A stretch of DNA of 64,000 bases from an uncultured Flavobacteriaceae bacterium (lineage in GTDB: Bacteria; Bacteroidota; Bacteroidia; Flavobacteriales; Flavobacteriaceae), in NCBI GenBank assembly GCA_947488435.1, contig CANKZG010000002.1, positions 496,001 through 560,000 on the forward strand, read 5' to 3'. Position numbers and translations under genes: made by a program. The stretch's first letter is position 1, and the number at the start of each line of letters is the position of its first letter. Under the pieces are notes generated by a model, which worked only from the letters and a program-made list of their open reading frames with translations, searched no databases and was not told the DNA's origin. Below, piece after piece: positions 44,006-52,759 of the stretch.

Positions 44006-45094
44006 ATGATTGATAAGATTTTAAATCGCAAAAGTAATAGCTATTACCATATTCTCTTTTGGATGGCTTATGTAGCGCTGTACACTTTGATGTGGGGGAG
44101 TTATGAGGATGCCTATTGGGAGGAATTTCAACAATTGTTATTTCTTTTGCCTTGGAAGATGATTCCCACTTATATTACCATCTATTTTTTAATGCCAAAG
44201 TTTTTATACCCTAAAAAAACGGCACAGTATGTATCGTTATCAATCATTTTAGCATTGGCTATGGGTTTAACGGAACGCTATATGGTTTGGACCTACGTTT
44301 ACCGTTGGTTCAGCCCAGAAGAAGAGCATTGGAAAACGCCTATGTTATATTTTCCTAAAGTGCTGAATTCTGTGGTGGCCGTGTATACTCCGGTGTTTGT
44401 AGCAATGGCAATTAAATTACAACTGTTTTATTATCAAAATGATAAAATTAATAAGGCATTGGAAAAGGAAAAGGCTGCAACGGAACTTAAGTTTTTGAAA
44501 GCTCAAATTCATCCACATTTTTTATTCAATACCCTCAATAGTATTTATTCACTATCCTTATCTCAATCTAAAAAAACGCCTGAAGTGGTCTTAGGACTTT
44601 CTAAATTTCTGGATTATATGCTTTATGAATGCAACGAACGCTTTATTTCTATAGGACGAGAATGGGAGCAATTAATGAATTTGGTAGCTTTGGAACGTAT
44701 ACGGTATGAGGAGGGACTTAGTATTAATGTTTCCGAAGCTATAGATAATACAGAAACGTTAATTCCATCGTTATTGTTGTTGCCTTTTGTAGAAAATGCT
44801 TTTAAACATGGTGCGGACAATGAGATTAACAATTCATGGATTACGATAGATCTTAAACTGGATAGGAATGATTTGGTGTTTATGGTGGAAAATAGCAAGA
44901 GCCCTGTTCCTCCCCAAGAAGGATTAGATACCGACAAGAATATCGGTCTTACAAATGTAAGGCGCCGATTAGAGTTATTTTTTCCTGAAAAACACGAACT
45001 GAAAATTCTTGAAGAAGAAGACAGTTTTTTAGCGAAACTAACGATTGATTTGAGTACGATAACGGAACTAATGCGACAAGAAAATGTCCAATAA
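44006..45094 (+). CDS. LytS/YehU-type sensor histidine kinase
   Basis: 362 residues with four membrane helices in the first ~150, then KAQIHPHFLFNTLNSIYSLS (phospho-acceptor His) and the HATPase part (LLLPFVENAFKHGAD, NIGLTNVRRRLEL). It overlaps the response-regulator gene by 11 bases. It is divergent from the kinase/regulator pair at 42026-43857 across a 148-base region, which could hold shared control sites for the two systems. Confidence 0.92.
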   Translation: MIDKILNRKSNSYYHILFWMAYVALYTLMWGSYEDAYWEEFQQLLFLLPWKMIPTYITIYFLMPKFLYPKKTAQYVSLSIILALAMGLTERYMVWTYVYRWFSPEEEHWKTPMLYFPKVLNSVVAVYTPVFVAMAIKLQLFYYQNDKINKALEKEKAATELKFLKAQIHPHFLFNTLNSIYSLSLSQSKKTPEVVLGLSKFLDYMLYECNERFISIGREWEQLMNLVALERIRYEEGLSINVSEAIDNTETLIPSLLLLPFVENAFKHGADNEINNSWITIDLKLDRNDLVFMVENSKSPVPPQEGLDTDKNIGLTNVRRRLELFFPEKHELKILEEEDSFLAKLTIDLSTITELMRQENVQ

Positions 45095-45824
45095 GATTAA
45101 ATGTATTATTGTAGACGATGAGCCATTGGCCAGAGATGTATTGGTTAATTATGCTAAACAAATTGACCAGTTGGAGCTTGTGGCCAGTTGTGGTAATGCC
45201 TTGGAGGCTTTTGAATATATACAGCAAGGCCACATACAATTGGTTTTCCTCGATATAAAAATGCCGAAGTTGAATGGTTTAGAATTAATTGAGTCAATTA
45301 AACATCCGCCATTGGTAGTTTTTACTACGGCATACAGGGATTTTGCAATAAAAGCCTTTGATCTTGATGCGATAGATTATCTATTAAAACCTATTTCCTT
45401 GACACGTTTTCTGAAAACAATTTCTAAGGCTAACAAATACCTTCAGGGACAACAGATCAAACCAATGAATGAAATTACTGAAAATGCAAAGGGAACAGAA
45501 GGTGCTACCTCCGAACAGGAATTTCTTTATATAAAAGCAGATCGTAAGGTTGTTAAATTAGACCTAAGTTGTATTCAGTATCTCGAAAGTTTAAATGATA
45601 AAGTTATTGTACATCTAGCAGATAAAGAAGTTATTACTGCCCAAAGGATCAGTTATTTGCTGGAGAAACTTCCAAAACAGCGCTTTGTGCGCATTCATCG
45701 CTCTTATATTATTGCTCTGGCACATATTGCGGCGTATAATAATATTATGGTCGAAATCAAAGGACGTGAATTACCTATAGGACGTAATTACCGTTCACAC
45801 ACGCTGGAATGTCTGCGGAAATAA
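45084..45824 (+). CDS. LytTR-type response regulator
   Basis: 246 residues. Receiver with IIVDDEPLARDVL, phospho-Asp in QLVFLDIKMPKLNG, TTAYRD and the Lys in DYLLKPIS. A linker of Glu/Thr-rich residues leads to the LytTR domain (FLYIKADRKVVKLDLSCIQY, RFVRIHRSYIIALAHIA). It is the partner of the overlapping kinase gene. A 428-base stretch without a clear gene follows it. Confidence 0.93.
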   Translation: MSNKIKCIIVDDEPLARDVLVNYAKQIDQLELVASCGNALEAFEYIQQGHIQLVFLDIKMPKLNGLELIESIKHPPLVVFTTAYRDFAIKAFDLDAIDYLLKPISLTRFLKTISKANKYLQGQQIKPMNEITENAKGTEGATSEQEFLYIKADRKVVKLDLSCIQYLESLNDKVIVHLADKEVITAQRISYLLEKLPKQRFVRIHRSYIIALAHIAAYNNIMVEIKGRELPIGRNYRSHTLECLRK

Positions 45825-45996
45825 GAAGTTTTCACTTCCCTAAAGAAGAAGGTAAGCGCTTCTTTTCACATTCTTTTCTGTTAAGCATTCCTTAAATGAG
45901 AAGTGGATTACTTTCTAGGTACTTCAACGACACTTTTTATACTGTTTTCGGCATCGATCTCTCCTTAAAAGTCATAAACATCAAAAAATAGGTCAT

Positions 45997-46188
45997 TCAC
46001 GAAAATGTCTTGATTAAGCGTAAAGAACATCCTTTCTTTAAAATATCAATTAAGAAACGGACAGTCTTTATGGTAAAACGCTCATCACGTTTTAGAAGAC
46101 CTCCAAAAATCACATTTCTTTCTTTGTAAAGAGCAATAGGAAGAATTGTATTCGATAATTTAAAATAAGGTGTTCCTATTACAGTTTC
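45997..46188 (-). pseudogene. Possible C-terminal remnant of an MDR-family dehydrogenase gene
   Basis: In the gap 45825-46252 the minus strand has a stretch of 63 codons with no start codon, ending in TGA. It reads KERNVIFGGLLKRDERFT, followed by IKTVRFLIDILKKG. This loosely resembles the end of medium-chain dehydrogenases (kxIVFGP, then EDLEFLKELIEAG). Frame breaks would explain why it is not a gene. The similarity is by eye only and may be chance. Confidence 0.25.
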
Positions 46189-46252
46189 CTAAGTTCATGG
46201 GAGTTAAAGCAAACTAGAGTAGGAACATCTTTAACCAAAAAAATCAAGAAAT

Positions 46253-47107
46253 ATGCAGACCATTTCTATCTCCACCAAATCAGATGCACATTTTACTGTT
46301 TTTAAAGTTCCACAATGGCGAGCTGTTTTGTATCAGTTTCTTTCGGTACAAATTTGGGGGAATTTGCCAAGCGTTTTACAAAGAAAACTATCGGCTTGGT
46401 ATTCCACTATCTATACCAAGTCTTACTCTAAAAAGATTATAGCCCCATACATTAAAATAAATTATCGAGATAAAAATTATTTGAAAAACTTCAAACCTCC
46501 GAACGGGAAAAAGGAATTTGAAAATTTTCAAGATTTTTTTACCAGAGAATTCCGAAAACTTCCAGAAAATACGAGTACCTATGTGTGGCCATGTGAAGGA
46601 TTACTTTGTGATATGAACCGTATTAGTAATACCTCAAGTTCCAAAATAAAAGGGGAGAGGAGGCATATCGAAACTATATTTAAAGTAGACAATGCCACAA
46701 TACCTAAAGACTATTTTTTTACCAATGTATTTCTACATAACAAAAACTACCATCGTATTCATGCCCCGATATCTGGAACGATAAGTAGAATTCAACATGT
46801 GCCTGGAGATCTAATAATATTACGTCCATGGATTTATAAAGAAGATCCATCCTTACCAGCACTCCGAAACGAAAGATATAATATTGATATTGTCGATCTT
46901 GAAGGGCGCACTTGGTACATATCTATTGTTGGAGGTCCGGCTGTTGGTACGATAGCACTTCCTGAAAAACTAAAAGTAGGAGCTCGGGTGGAAAAATTGG
47001 AAGAGATTGGTTTATTTTATTTAGGTTCTACCTGCTGTATGGCAGCACCCATAGCACCAAGACATCATAGAATGCATAGTTTTGTTGAAGTAGGCGCAAC
47101 CTACTAG
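46253..47107 (+). CDS. Phosphatidylserine-decarboxylase-like enzyme
   Basis: 284 residues. The family landmarks are FQDFFTREFRKLPE, PCEGLLCDMNRIS, NYHRIHAPISGTISRIQHVP (His of the self-cleavage triad) and YLGSTCCMAAP near 256-266. The LGST is the site where the proenzyme cuts itself to form the pyruvoyl group on Ser. Asp, His and Ser of the triad are present. The enzyme decarboxylates phosphatidylserine, or a relative, at the membrane. It is 51 bases ahead of a Tat-targeted epimerase gene; a shared role is not obvious. Confidence 0.85.
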   Translation: MQTISISTKSDAHFTVFKVPQWRAVLYQFLSVQIWGNLPSVLQRKLSAWYSTIYTKSYSKKIIAPYIKINYRDKNYLKNFKPPNGKKEFENFQDFFTREFRKLPENTSTYVWPCEGLLCDMNRISNTSSSKIKGERRHIETIFKVDNATIPKDYFFTNVFLHNKNYHRIHAPISGTISRIQHVPGDLIILRPWIYKEDPSLPALRNERYNIDIVDLEGRTWYISIVGGPAVGTIALPEKLKVGARVEKLEEIGLFYLGSTCCMAAPIAPRHHRMHSFVEVGATY

Positions 47108-47158
47108 AAATTAAGAATTTAGCATTCATATTTTAAACACACAGTTAAGCAGGTATCT

Positions 47159-48253
47159 ATGAAAAGACGAGGGTTTATAAAAAAAACGGCGGCCGCTGGT
47201 GTTATTTTGGGTTTAAATCCAATATTTTCCTGCAGTTCCACAAAAACTAAACTGAAAATACTGGTTCTAGGTGGGACTTATTTTGTTGGCCCCTCAATTG
47301 TTAATGCTGCTATTCAAAATAAACATTCAGTAACCTTATTTAATAGAGGAATAACAAACCCAAAATTATTTCCAAAATTGAACTTTATATATGGAGATCG
47401 TAAACTTGGTATGGAAGCTTATGTACCGCTACAGAAAGAGCAATGGGATGTAGTTATTGATGTTTGGCCTCAAAAATCGAAATTGGTAGATGAAGCTACG
47501 CGCGCGTTGATGCATCATACAAAGCACTATATTTTTGTTTCTAGTATTGCCGTATATCGAGATTTTGAGCAAGTAGGATTGAATGAGCAGTATAAGGTAG
47601 TTAACCTTGATTTAAAAAAAAGGGAATGGGACTATCCTGAAGAGAAATTAGCGTCCGAATTATTTGTGAAAGATCGTTTTAAAAATAACCATACCATCCT
47701 TCGTGCTGGTCCAATTAAGGGCTGGAGAGATCCAGCGTTGGACTTGTTGTATTGGTGTATAAAACTAAATCGGGATGCGAAAATCGTAGCCCCTGGTTCA
47801 GGGATGGATCACCTGCAGTTTATTGACGTAAAGGATGTAGGAAGATTTGCCGTGAGTGCATTGGAAAACAAACTTCTTGGAACCTACAATTGCACTGGCC
47901 CTAAAAAAGAAGCTTTAGTATGGAAAGATTTCCTGGATAACGCGAAAAGGCAGTTTAATTCTCAGACCGAATTGGTTTGGGCCAATGAAGATTTTCTGAG
48001 AACCAATAAAGTATCGTCTTTTGGTAATTTACCCCTATGGACTCCCTTATCTGAGGATGGATTTATGCAGATAAGTAACACGAAAATGATTCAAACTGGA
48101 TTTGTGTTTACACCGATACATGAAACTTTAAACGATTGCATAAGGTGGTATAGAAATAACATGGATACAACGCTAAAATTCGGAACCGATATGATCGATC
48201 TCGGTTTGGAGAGAACAAGAGAACTGAAACTGATCGATAAACTTAAAACCTAA
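47159..48253 (+). CDS. Tat-targeted NAD-dependent epimerase/dehydratase-like protein
   Basis: 364 residues. KRRGFIKKTAAAGVILGLNP is a twin-arginine signal, with FSC as a possible lipobox, so a folded cofactor-bearing enzyme would be carried across the inner membrane. The extended SDR fold has KILVLGGTYFVGPSIVNAAI (NAD-binding glycines), VSSIAVYRDFE, LRAGPIKGWRDP and LQFIDVKDVGRFAVSALENK. Exported Rossmann enzymes of this type are frequent in Bacteroidetes and probably act on sugars, though no substrate is known. Confidence 0.85.
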   Translation: MKRRGFIKKTAAAGVILGLNPIFSCSSTKTKLKILVLGGTYFVGPSIVNAAIQNKHSVTLFNRGITNPKLFPKLNFIYGDRKLGMEAYVPLQKEQWDVVIDVWPQKSKLVDEATRALMHHTKHYIFVSSIAVYRDFEQVGLNEQYKVVNLDLKKREWDYPEEKLASELFVKDRFKNNHTILRAGPIKGWRDPALDLLYWCIKLNRDAKIVAPGSGMDHLQFIDVKDVGRFAVSALENKLLGTYNCTGPKKEALVWKDFLDNAKRQFNSQTELVWANEDFLRTNKVSSFGNLPLWTPLSEDGFMQISNTKMIQTGFVFTPIHETLNDCIRWYRNNMDTTLKFGTDMIDLGLERTRELKLIDKLKT

Positions 48254-48312
48254 GGATCGAAAGCTTTTGTAACATTGCCTATGGAGCCACACATACTCTT
48301 ACTATTTCAAAT

Positions 48313-49032
48313 TTATTTTTTTGTAACAATCTGACTTTTTACCGGTTCCCCTCTTTCCATAAATACATCATCCTCATAGTAATTCCTAAATTGAGCTGGA
48401 AGTCCAATACCATCTAGATATTCTGGTGTGTTCTGTAATTGATAATGTAAATGTGATCCTGTAGAATTACCGCTATTTCCAGCTTTCCCTACTTCTTGAC
48501 CTTTAACAACTGTATCTCCAACAGCAACTATTATTGTTCCTTTTTTTAAATGTGCAAGTAAGGAATATTCACCATTTAAATGATCAATCATAATATAATT
48601 ACCCCCAAGGTTGCTATTATTAATGGTACTATTAATAACGCCTCTTTTATTATCTTCAATAGTATTCTCTAATGAAATTATTATTCCGTCACCAGGTGCA
48701 TTTATACGTGCTCCAAAGGTAAAAGAATCTTCATTGGAACTTGCGTTATCTAGTTCAAGTTTACCATCTATAACTTTAGCAATATCATAAGCATATCTTT
48801 GACCTGTTTCTCGTTCAAAAAAATGACGTCCTCCTTCACTATGTGTTCTACCACCTACAATCACACCCCATTCTCCTTCAAAGGGTAATTCCAAATCGGT
48901 AATTGTCTGATAGTTTAAAAAGATAGCTTCTTCTTGCTCGCCTTCATCACCGATTAGTACATCCGTGCAAGACGTAAATATGAAAATTAGTAGCAAAGAA
49001 AGTATATAAATTAGAGTTGCAGTATGTTTCAT
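48313..49032 (-). CDS. M23 family peptidoglycan-hydrolase-like lipoprotein
   Basis: 239 residues with a lipoprotein signal (LLLIFIFTSC, Cys at about 22). The LytM domain has RTHSEGGRHFFERETGQRYA (zinc ligands), GDGIIISLEN, GNYIMIDHLNGEYSLLAHL, KGQEVGKAGNSGNSTG and SHLHYQLQ near 190 (HxH). Members cleave peptide crosslinks in peptidoglycan; all three ligands appear to be present, so it may be active. It ends six bases from an upstream barrel gene, which suggests the two form an envelope unit. Confidence 0.88.
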   Translation of the reverse strand: MKHTATLIYILSLLLIFIFTSCTDVLIGDEGEQEEAIFLNYQTITDLELPFEGEWGVIVGGRTHSEGGRHFFERETGQRYAYDIAKVIDGKLELDNASSNEDSFTFGARINAPGDGIIISLENTIEDNKRGVINSTINNSNLGGNYIMIDHLNGEYSLLAHLKKGTIIVAVGDTVVKGQEVGKAGNSGNSTGSHLHYQLQNTPEYLDGIGLPAQFRNYYEDDVFMERGEPVKSQIVTKK

Positions 49033-49038
49033 GATTTA

Positions 49039-49752
49039 TTAGAATTTGTAATTAATGCCTAGATTTATTAGATGCTGTAATTCCCTAAAGGCGTCTGAGA
49101 TTTGGAGTCTACTGTATTTAAAATTGTAATTTAATTTTAAATCAATATTGTTAGAAAGTGAATAGGCATATTCTATATTCCATAGAACACTTTGATAACT
49201 ATCTAACGTGTTTACAGTAAAATCTGTATTTCTCGTAATTCGTAATAAGGCGATCGGAAAAGCCACCTCAGATCTCAGGGATTGTTTGTCGCTCAATTGA
49301 TACTTAAATCGACTTACAATCCCAAATTCTTGCTCTGCAACATAATAATCATTGCTATATGTGGATAATGCAAGCTGAGATTGTAGTCCTAACTGTAGAG
49401 ACCAAGCATTTTTATCATGAATTTGTTTCAAATAAGAAAAATATAGTTCTGTTTTTGAATAGTCTGAATTGAGTGTGGGAATTAAATCTGATTCTAATCT
49501 TGATTCCAAATAGCTTAGTTGTATTTCAATGAAATTTTTCTTTATACGGCTACGTTCGTAATTTAACATATAAACTAGGCCATTGTAATCATAGCGCGAT
49601 TCTGGTGCAAATTCCAGGTTTTTTAAAGCACCTATATTATATCCTATTGAGAATTTTAAATTATTCTTTTTAAAACTCGTTTCTGTTTGTGAAAAAACTG
49701 AGGTAATAGTTAGTGTAATCAGCGCAATTAAACAGTGTGATTCTTTGTTCAT
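49039..49752 (-). CDS. Outer-membrane beta-barrel protein of unknown type
   Basis: 237 residues with a short signal peptide (ITLTITSVFSQ). The rest is a series of amphipathic strands ending in an aromatic residue (NLKFSIGYNIGALKN, YMLNYERSRIKKNFIEIQLS, LYFSYLKQIHDKNAWSLQLG, DLKLNYNFKYSRLQISD, NLGINYKF). Fourteen or so strands could form a barrel. The family is not clear. It is translated just ahead of the M23 lipoprotein. Confidence 0.65.
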   Translation of the reverse strand: MNKESHCLIALITLTITSVFSQTETSFKKNNLKFSIGYNIGALKNLEFAPESRYDYNGLVYMLNYERSRIKKNFIEIQLSYLESRLESDLIPTLNSDYSKTELYFSYLKQIHDKNAWSLQLGLQSQLALSTYSNDYYVAEQEFGIVSRFKYQLSDKQSLRSEVAFPIALLRITRNTDFTVNTLDSYQSVLWNIEYAYSLSNNIDLKLNYNFKYSRLQISDAFRELQHLINLGINYKF

Positions 49753-49816
49753 TGGAAGTAACCTAATTAAGAAGAATTGATGGAATGATTTTACTACCGC
49801 ATGGTTTTAAATCGAA

Positions 49817-50680
49817 TTACTCTATTCCGAATGCTTCTTGAAAACCTATAAAAAAGAACTGACTTAAGGTTTGGTCATGCCCTCCGTTTCCTGCTAATAC
49901 CTTAGCGTTCTTTGAAACCAGAAACTGATCTTCTGTTGCTGTAAGACTACCCACAACTTCATCTGTTTTCCCATAAACATAGGTGATCTTAGATAAGTCT
50001 TCAAAGCTATTCAAAAGTTGCGTGTATCTATTTTTTCCAAATCCTGCTGCAAGTTTAGCCAGATTCCTTTCGATAACATTAGCTGGTATTTCATTTTCTA
50101 AAATAGGATTAATTCCATTTTCAAAAAAACCATACCTTCCCTCAGAAAGTCCTTGCCATATTACATCATTCATGTCCAATCTGCCAATCATTATTAAATA
50201 CCCATCGGCAATGTCGATACCATTTCTTGCGATAAGATCTTGCGTGACAAATGCGCCAAATGATTGCCCAAAAACATAAACAGTTCGATTCTGTTTTTTA
50301 AAATATGTAATAACCTGGGAAAGAATCTCAACTGTTTCTAAATCAAAGGCAATAGCCTCATCAAAGGTAATATCACGATTACTAATCAAACCTGGGTCTC
50401 GAGTTTGTGCCTGATGTACATTAACCGTTAGAAAATTTACAGTATTAAAATTTTGTATTGCCAGATCAATATCAACTGTTGCAAGTTCTGTATCAGGACC
50501 AGATTGCACATTAATTAGAACAGTGTCGGACATTTCATCACCGGTAAAATAAATTAAATCCTTAATTTCTTGAGATATTCCAAGATCGTTAGTTGAAATA
50601 TTCTCTTCCTCATCATCCGCACAAGAAAGATTAAGGAGTGTTAAAATAGAAACTAGAATTAGGCTTGTTTTTTTTAGCAT
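49817..50680 (-). CDS. Alpha/beta hydrolase lipoprotein
   Basis: 287 residues from the ATG at 50680, where the lipoprotein signal begins (LILVSILTLLNLSC). The fold is a hydrolase with FGQSFGAFVTQDLI (Ser nucleophile) and GNGGHDQTLSQFF near the end (His). Asp of YVYGKTDEVV completes a plausible triad. An N-terminal segment (DLAIQNFNTVNFLTVNVHQA) fits the beta-strands of this fold. Substrate unknown; the protein probably faces the periplasm. Confidence 0.8.
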   Translation of the reverse strand: MLKKTSLILVSILTLLNLSCADDEEENISTNDLGISQEIKDLIYFTGDEMSDTVLINVQSGPDTELATVDIDLAIQNFNTVNFLTVNVHQAQTRDPGLISNRDITFDEAIAFDLETVEILSQVITYFKKQNRTVYVFGQSFGAFVTQDLIARNGIDIADGYLIMIGRLDMNDVIWQGLSEGRYGFFENGINPILENEIPANVIERNLAKLAAGFGKNRYTQLLNSFEDLSKITYVYGKTDEVVGSLTATEDQFLVSKNAKVLAGNGGHDQTLSQFFFIGFQEAFGIE

Positions 50681-50829
50681 TACTGTTGTTTTTTGATTTA
50701 GAAACAAAGCAATAGAATAAATGGTACCAAAAAATAACATTTTGATAACCGTTGCAAAGCTGATGATGAACGTTAAAGACGTGTTAGGTATGTATAAATT
50801 ATGCTTTCCTTTGTTTAAAACTTTTTATA

Positions 50830-51852
50830 ATGAATACGTCCAAAATACTGTTGGTTGTCGGGCATGTATTGTTTTGGTTATTTAATTATTGGCTCATAGC
50901 CTTTGGAACAGACCTTAATTGGAATGGGTTTTCGAGTTATACTGAAACTTTAGCGTATGCCTATTCGTATGGACTATTTTTTAATGCTGTTTTGTTTTAC
51001 CTTCAAGTTTTTTGGTTGTTCCCAAGAATATATAAGTGTAATAGAAGAGTAAATTTTTACCTACTATCAATTGTAATAATCGTTGGCGTAACATTACTAG
51101 AGACGTATTTTGATTATGTAATATATCGTGTTTATGCTATTAAAGGAGAACCTTTAATGGGAACTTTAATTAGTAATTTTTTGGTACACCTGATCTATAC
51201 GGTAGGTGGATTTTATTATGCACTTAAATTTGAATTCAAAAAATCTGAAAAAGTAAAACAGAAACTTTTAGAAGAAAATTACAAAGCAGAATTAAAATAC
51301 TTGAAAGCTCAGTTAAACCCTCATTTTTTATTTAATGGAATCAACAATATTTATCATTTAATTGGTAAAAATGACGCTTTAGCAAAAGAAACATTACTTC
51401 AGTTTTCTGATTTATTGCGCTATCAATTGTATGAAAGTAATACGAATATTTTATTGGAAAAAGAACTTGATTACGTATTTAAATATATTAAAATTGAAGA
51501 GACGCGTAAAGGTGAAGATCTTCAATTGAGTTATGATATAAAATTGGAGAACCCTAAATTAAAAATAGCACCTTTATTGTTGATTCCTTTTGTAGAGAAT
51601 GCATTTAAACATTGTAGTAATCATTTAAATAGTAGCATTAACACAATCCAAATAGAGATTGAAGAGGTAGGAGGAAACCTTAATCTAAAAATTGTGAATA
51701 GTTATGATAATTTAGTTAGTAAAAATATGGCAGGCGGTATTGGATTAAATAATGTTCAAAAAAGATTGCTATTACAGTATCCGAACGCACATCAATTACA
51801 TATTACCAAAGACAATGCTTATTTTATTGTAAAGCTCTCCATTAGTTTATAA
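50830..51852 (+). CDS. LytS/YehU-type sensor histidine kinase
   Basis: 340 residues. Four membrane helices, then KAQLNPHFLFNGINNIYHLI (phospho-acceptor His) and a HATPase part (LLIPFVENAFKHCSN, GGIGLNNVQKRLLLQ). It is nine bases before the response-regulator gene. The pair precedes the seven-gene envelope operon at 52760, the natural candidate for its control. The His residue and both ATP boxes are normal. Confidence 0.92.
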   Translation: MNTSKILLVVGHVLFWLFNYWLIAFGTDLNWNGFSSYTETLAYAYSYGLFFNAVLFYLQVFWLFPRIYKCNRRVNFYLLSIVIIVGVTLLETYFDYVIYRVYAIKGEPLMGTLISNFLVHLIYTVGGFYYALKFEFKKSEKVKQKLLEENYKAELKYLKAQLNPHFLFNGINNIYHLIGKNDALAKETLLQFSDLLRYQLYESNTNILLEKELDYVFKYIKIEETRKGEDLQLSYDIKLENPKLKIAPLLLIPFVENAFKHCSNHLNSSINTIQIEIEEVGGNLNLKIVNSYDNLVSKNMAGGIGLNNVQKRLLLQYPNAHQLHITKDNAYFIVKLSISL

Positions 51853-51861
51853 CCTATAAAA

Positions 51862-52536
51862 ATGAAACGACTTAACTGTTTAATTATCGATGATGAGCCT
51901 ATAGCCAGAGAAGGTATCGCAGACTATTGTAAAGAGGTTTCATTATTAAATGTAATTGCGTTGTGCAAAAATGTACTGCAAGCAGGTCATTATTTAGAAA
52001 GTAATCAAATCGATTTAGTTTTTCTTGATATCAATATGCCTATAGTATCTGGTATGGATTGGTTAAAAGGTTTAAAAGATTCCCCCTCGATTGTTATGAC
52101 AACAGCATACGAAGAATATGCTCTGGAAAGTTTTAATTATAATGTTATCGATTATCTTGTGAAGCCTATTTCGTTCGAGCGTTTTTTACAAGCAGTTAAT
52201 AAAGTTAATAATTATTACATCCATAAAGTTGAAAACAAAGTACTGTTTTTAAAGAGTAAAAAGCAGCTAAAAAAAATAAGTATAAATGATATTTTATTTG
52301 CGCGAGCTATGCAAAACTATATTCAAGTAGTCACGCAAGAAGAGACTATAATTACTCATATGTCTTTAAAGGGCTTTAGGGATCAATTACCGCAAAATGA
52401 TTTTATCCAAACCCATAAATCATATATCGTTTCCAAGTATAAAATAGATAGAATTATAGAGCATCAAATTATTATTGGCGCATATAAAATCCCCATTAGT
52501 GTCCGTTTGCGAAAAGATGTCCTCCGTAATTTCTAA
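51862..52536 (+). CDS. LytTR-type response regulator
   Basis: 224 residues. Receiver with IIDDEPIAREGI, phospho-Asp in DLVFLDINMPIVSG, TTAYEE and the Lys in DYLVKPIS. The LytTR domain covers about 125-224 (SINDILFARAMQNYIQVVTQ, FIQTHKSYIVSKYKI). It is short but complete. The next gene on this strand, 223 bases downstream, opens the unusual envelope operon. Confidence 0.92.
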   Translation: MKRLNCLIIDDEPIAREGIADYCKEVSLLNVIALCKNVLQAGHYLESNQIDLVFLDINMPIVSGMDWLKGLKDSPSIVMTTAYEEYALESFNYNVIDYLVKPISFERFLQAVNKVNNYYIHKVENKVLFLKSKKQLKKISINDILFARAMQNYIQVVTQEETIITHMSLKGFRDQLPQNDFIQTHKSYIVSKYKIDRIIEHQIIIGAYKIPISVRLRKDVLRNF

Positions 52537-52759
52537 ACAGTTCAATTTTTGTTTTATACTAAACTGTCTTGAGCAAAGATGCTTCATACTATAGATAAAA
52601 CTTCCTTTCCCGTACTCTTGATGATGAGATACATTTTATAAATTCTTGTAATGTATGAAATGCACTGAATATACCCTCAAATGGGGATGTTCTGCTGTGT
52701 GTTGACCTTCTAATTTTACATTCAAATTGAGGTGAAACAGATACATAAACAAATTAGGT

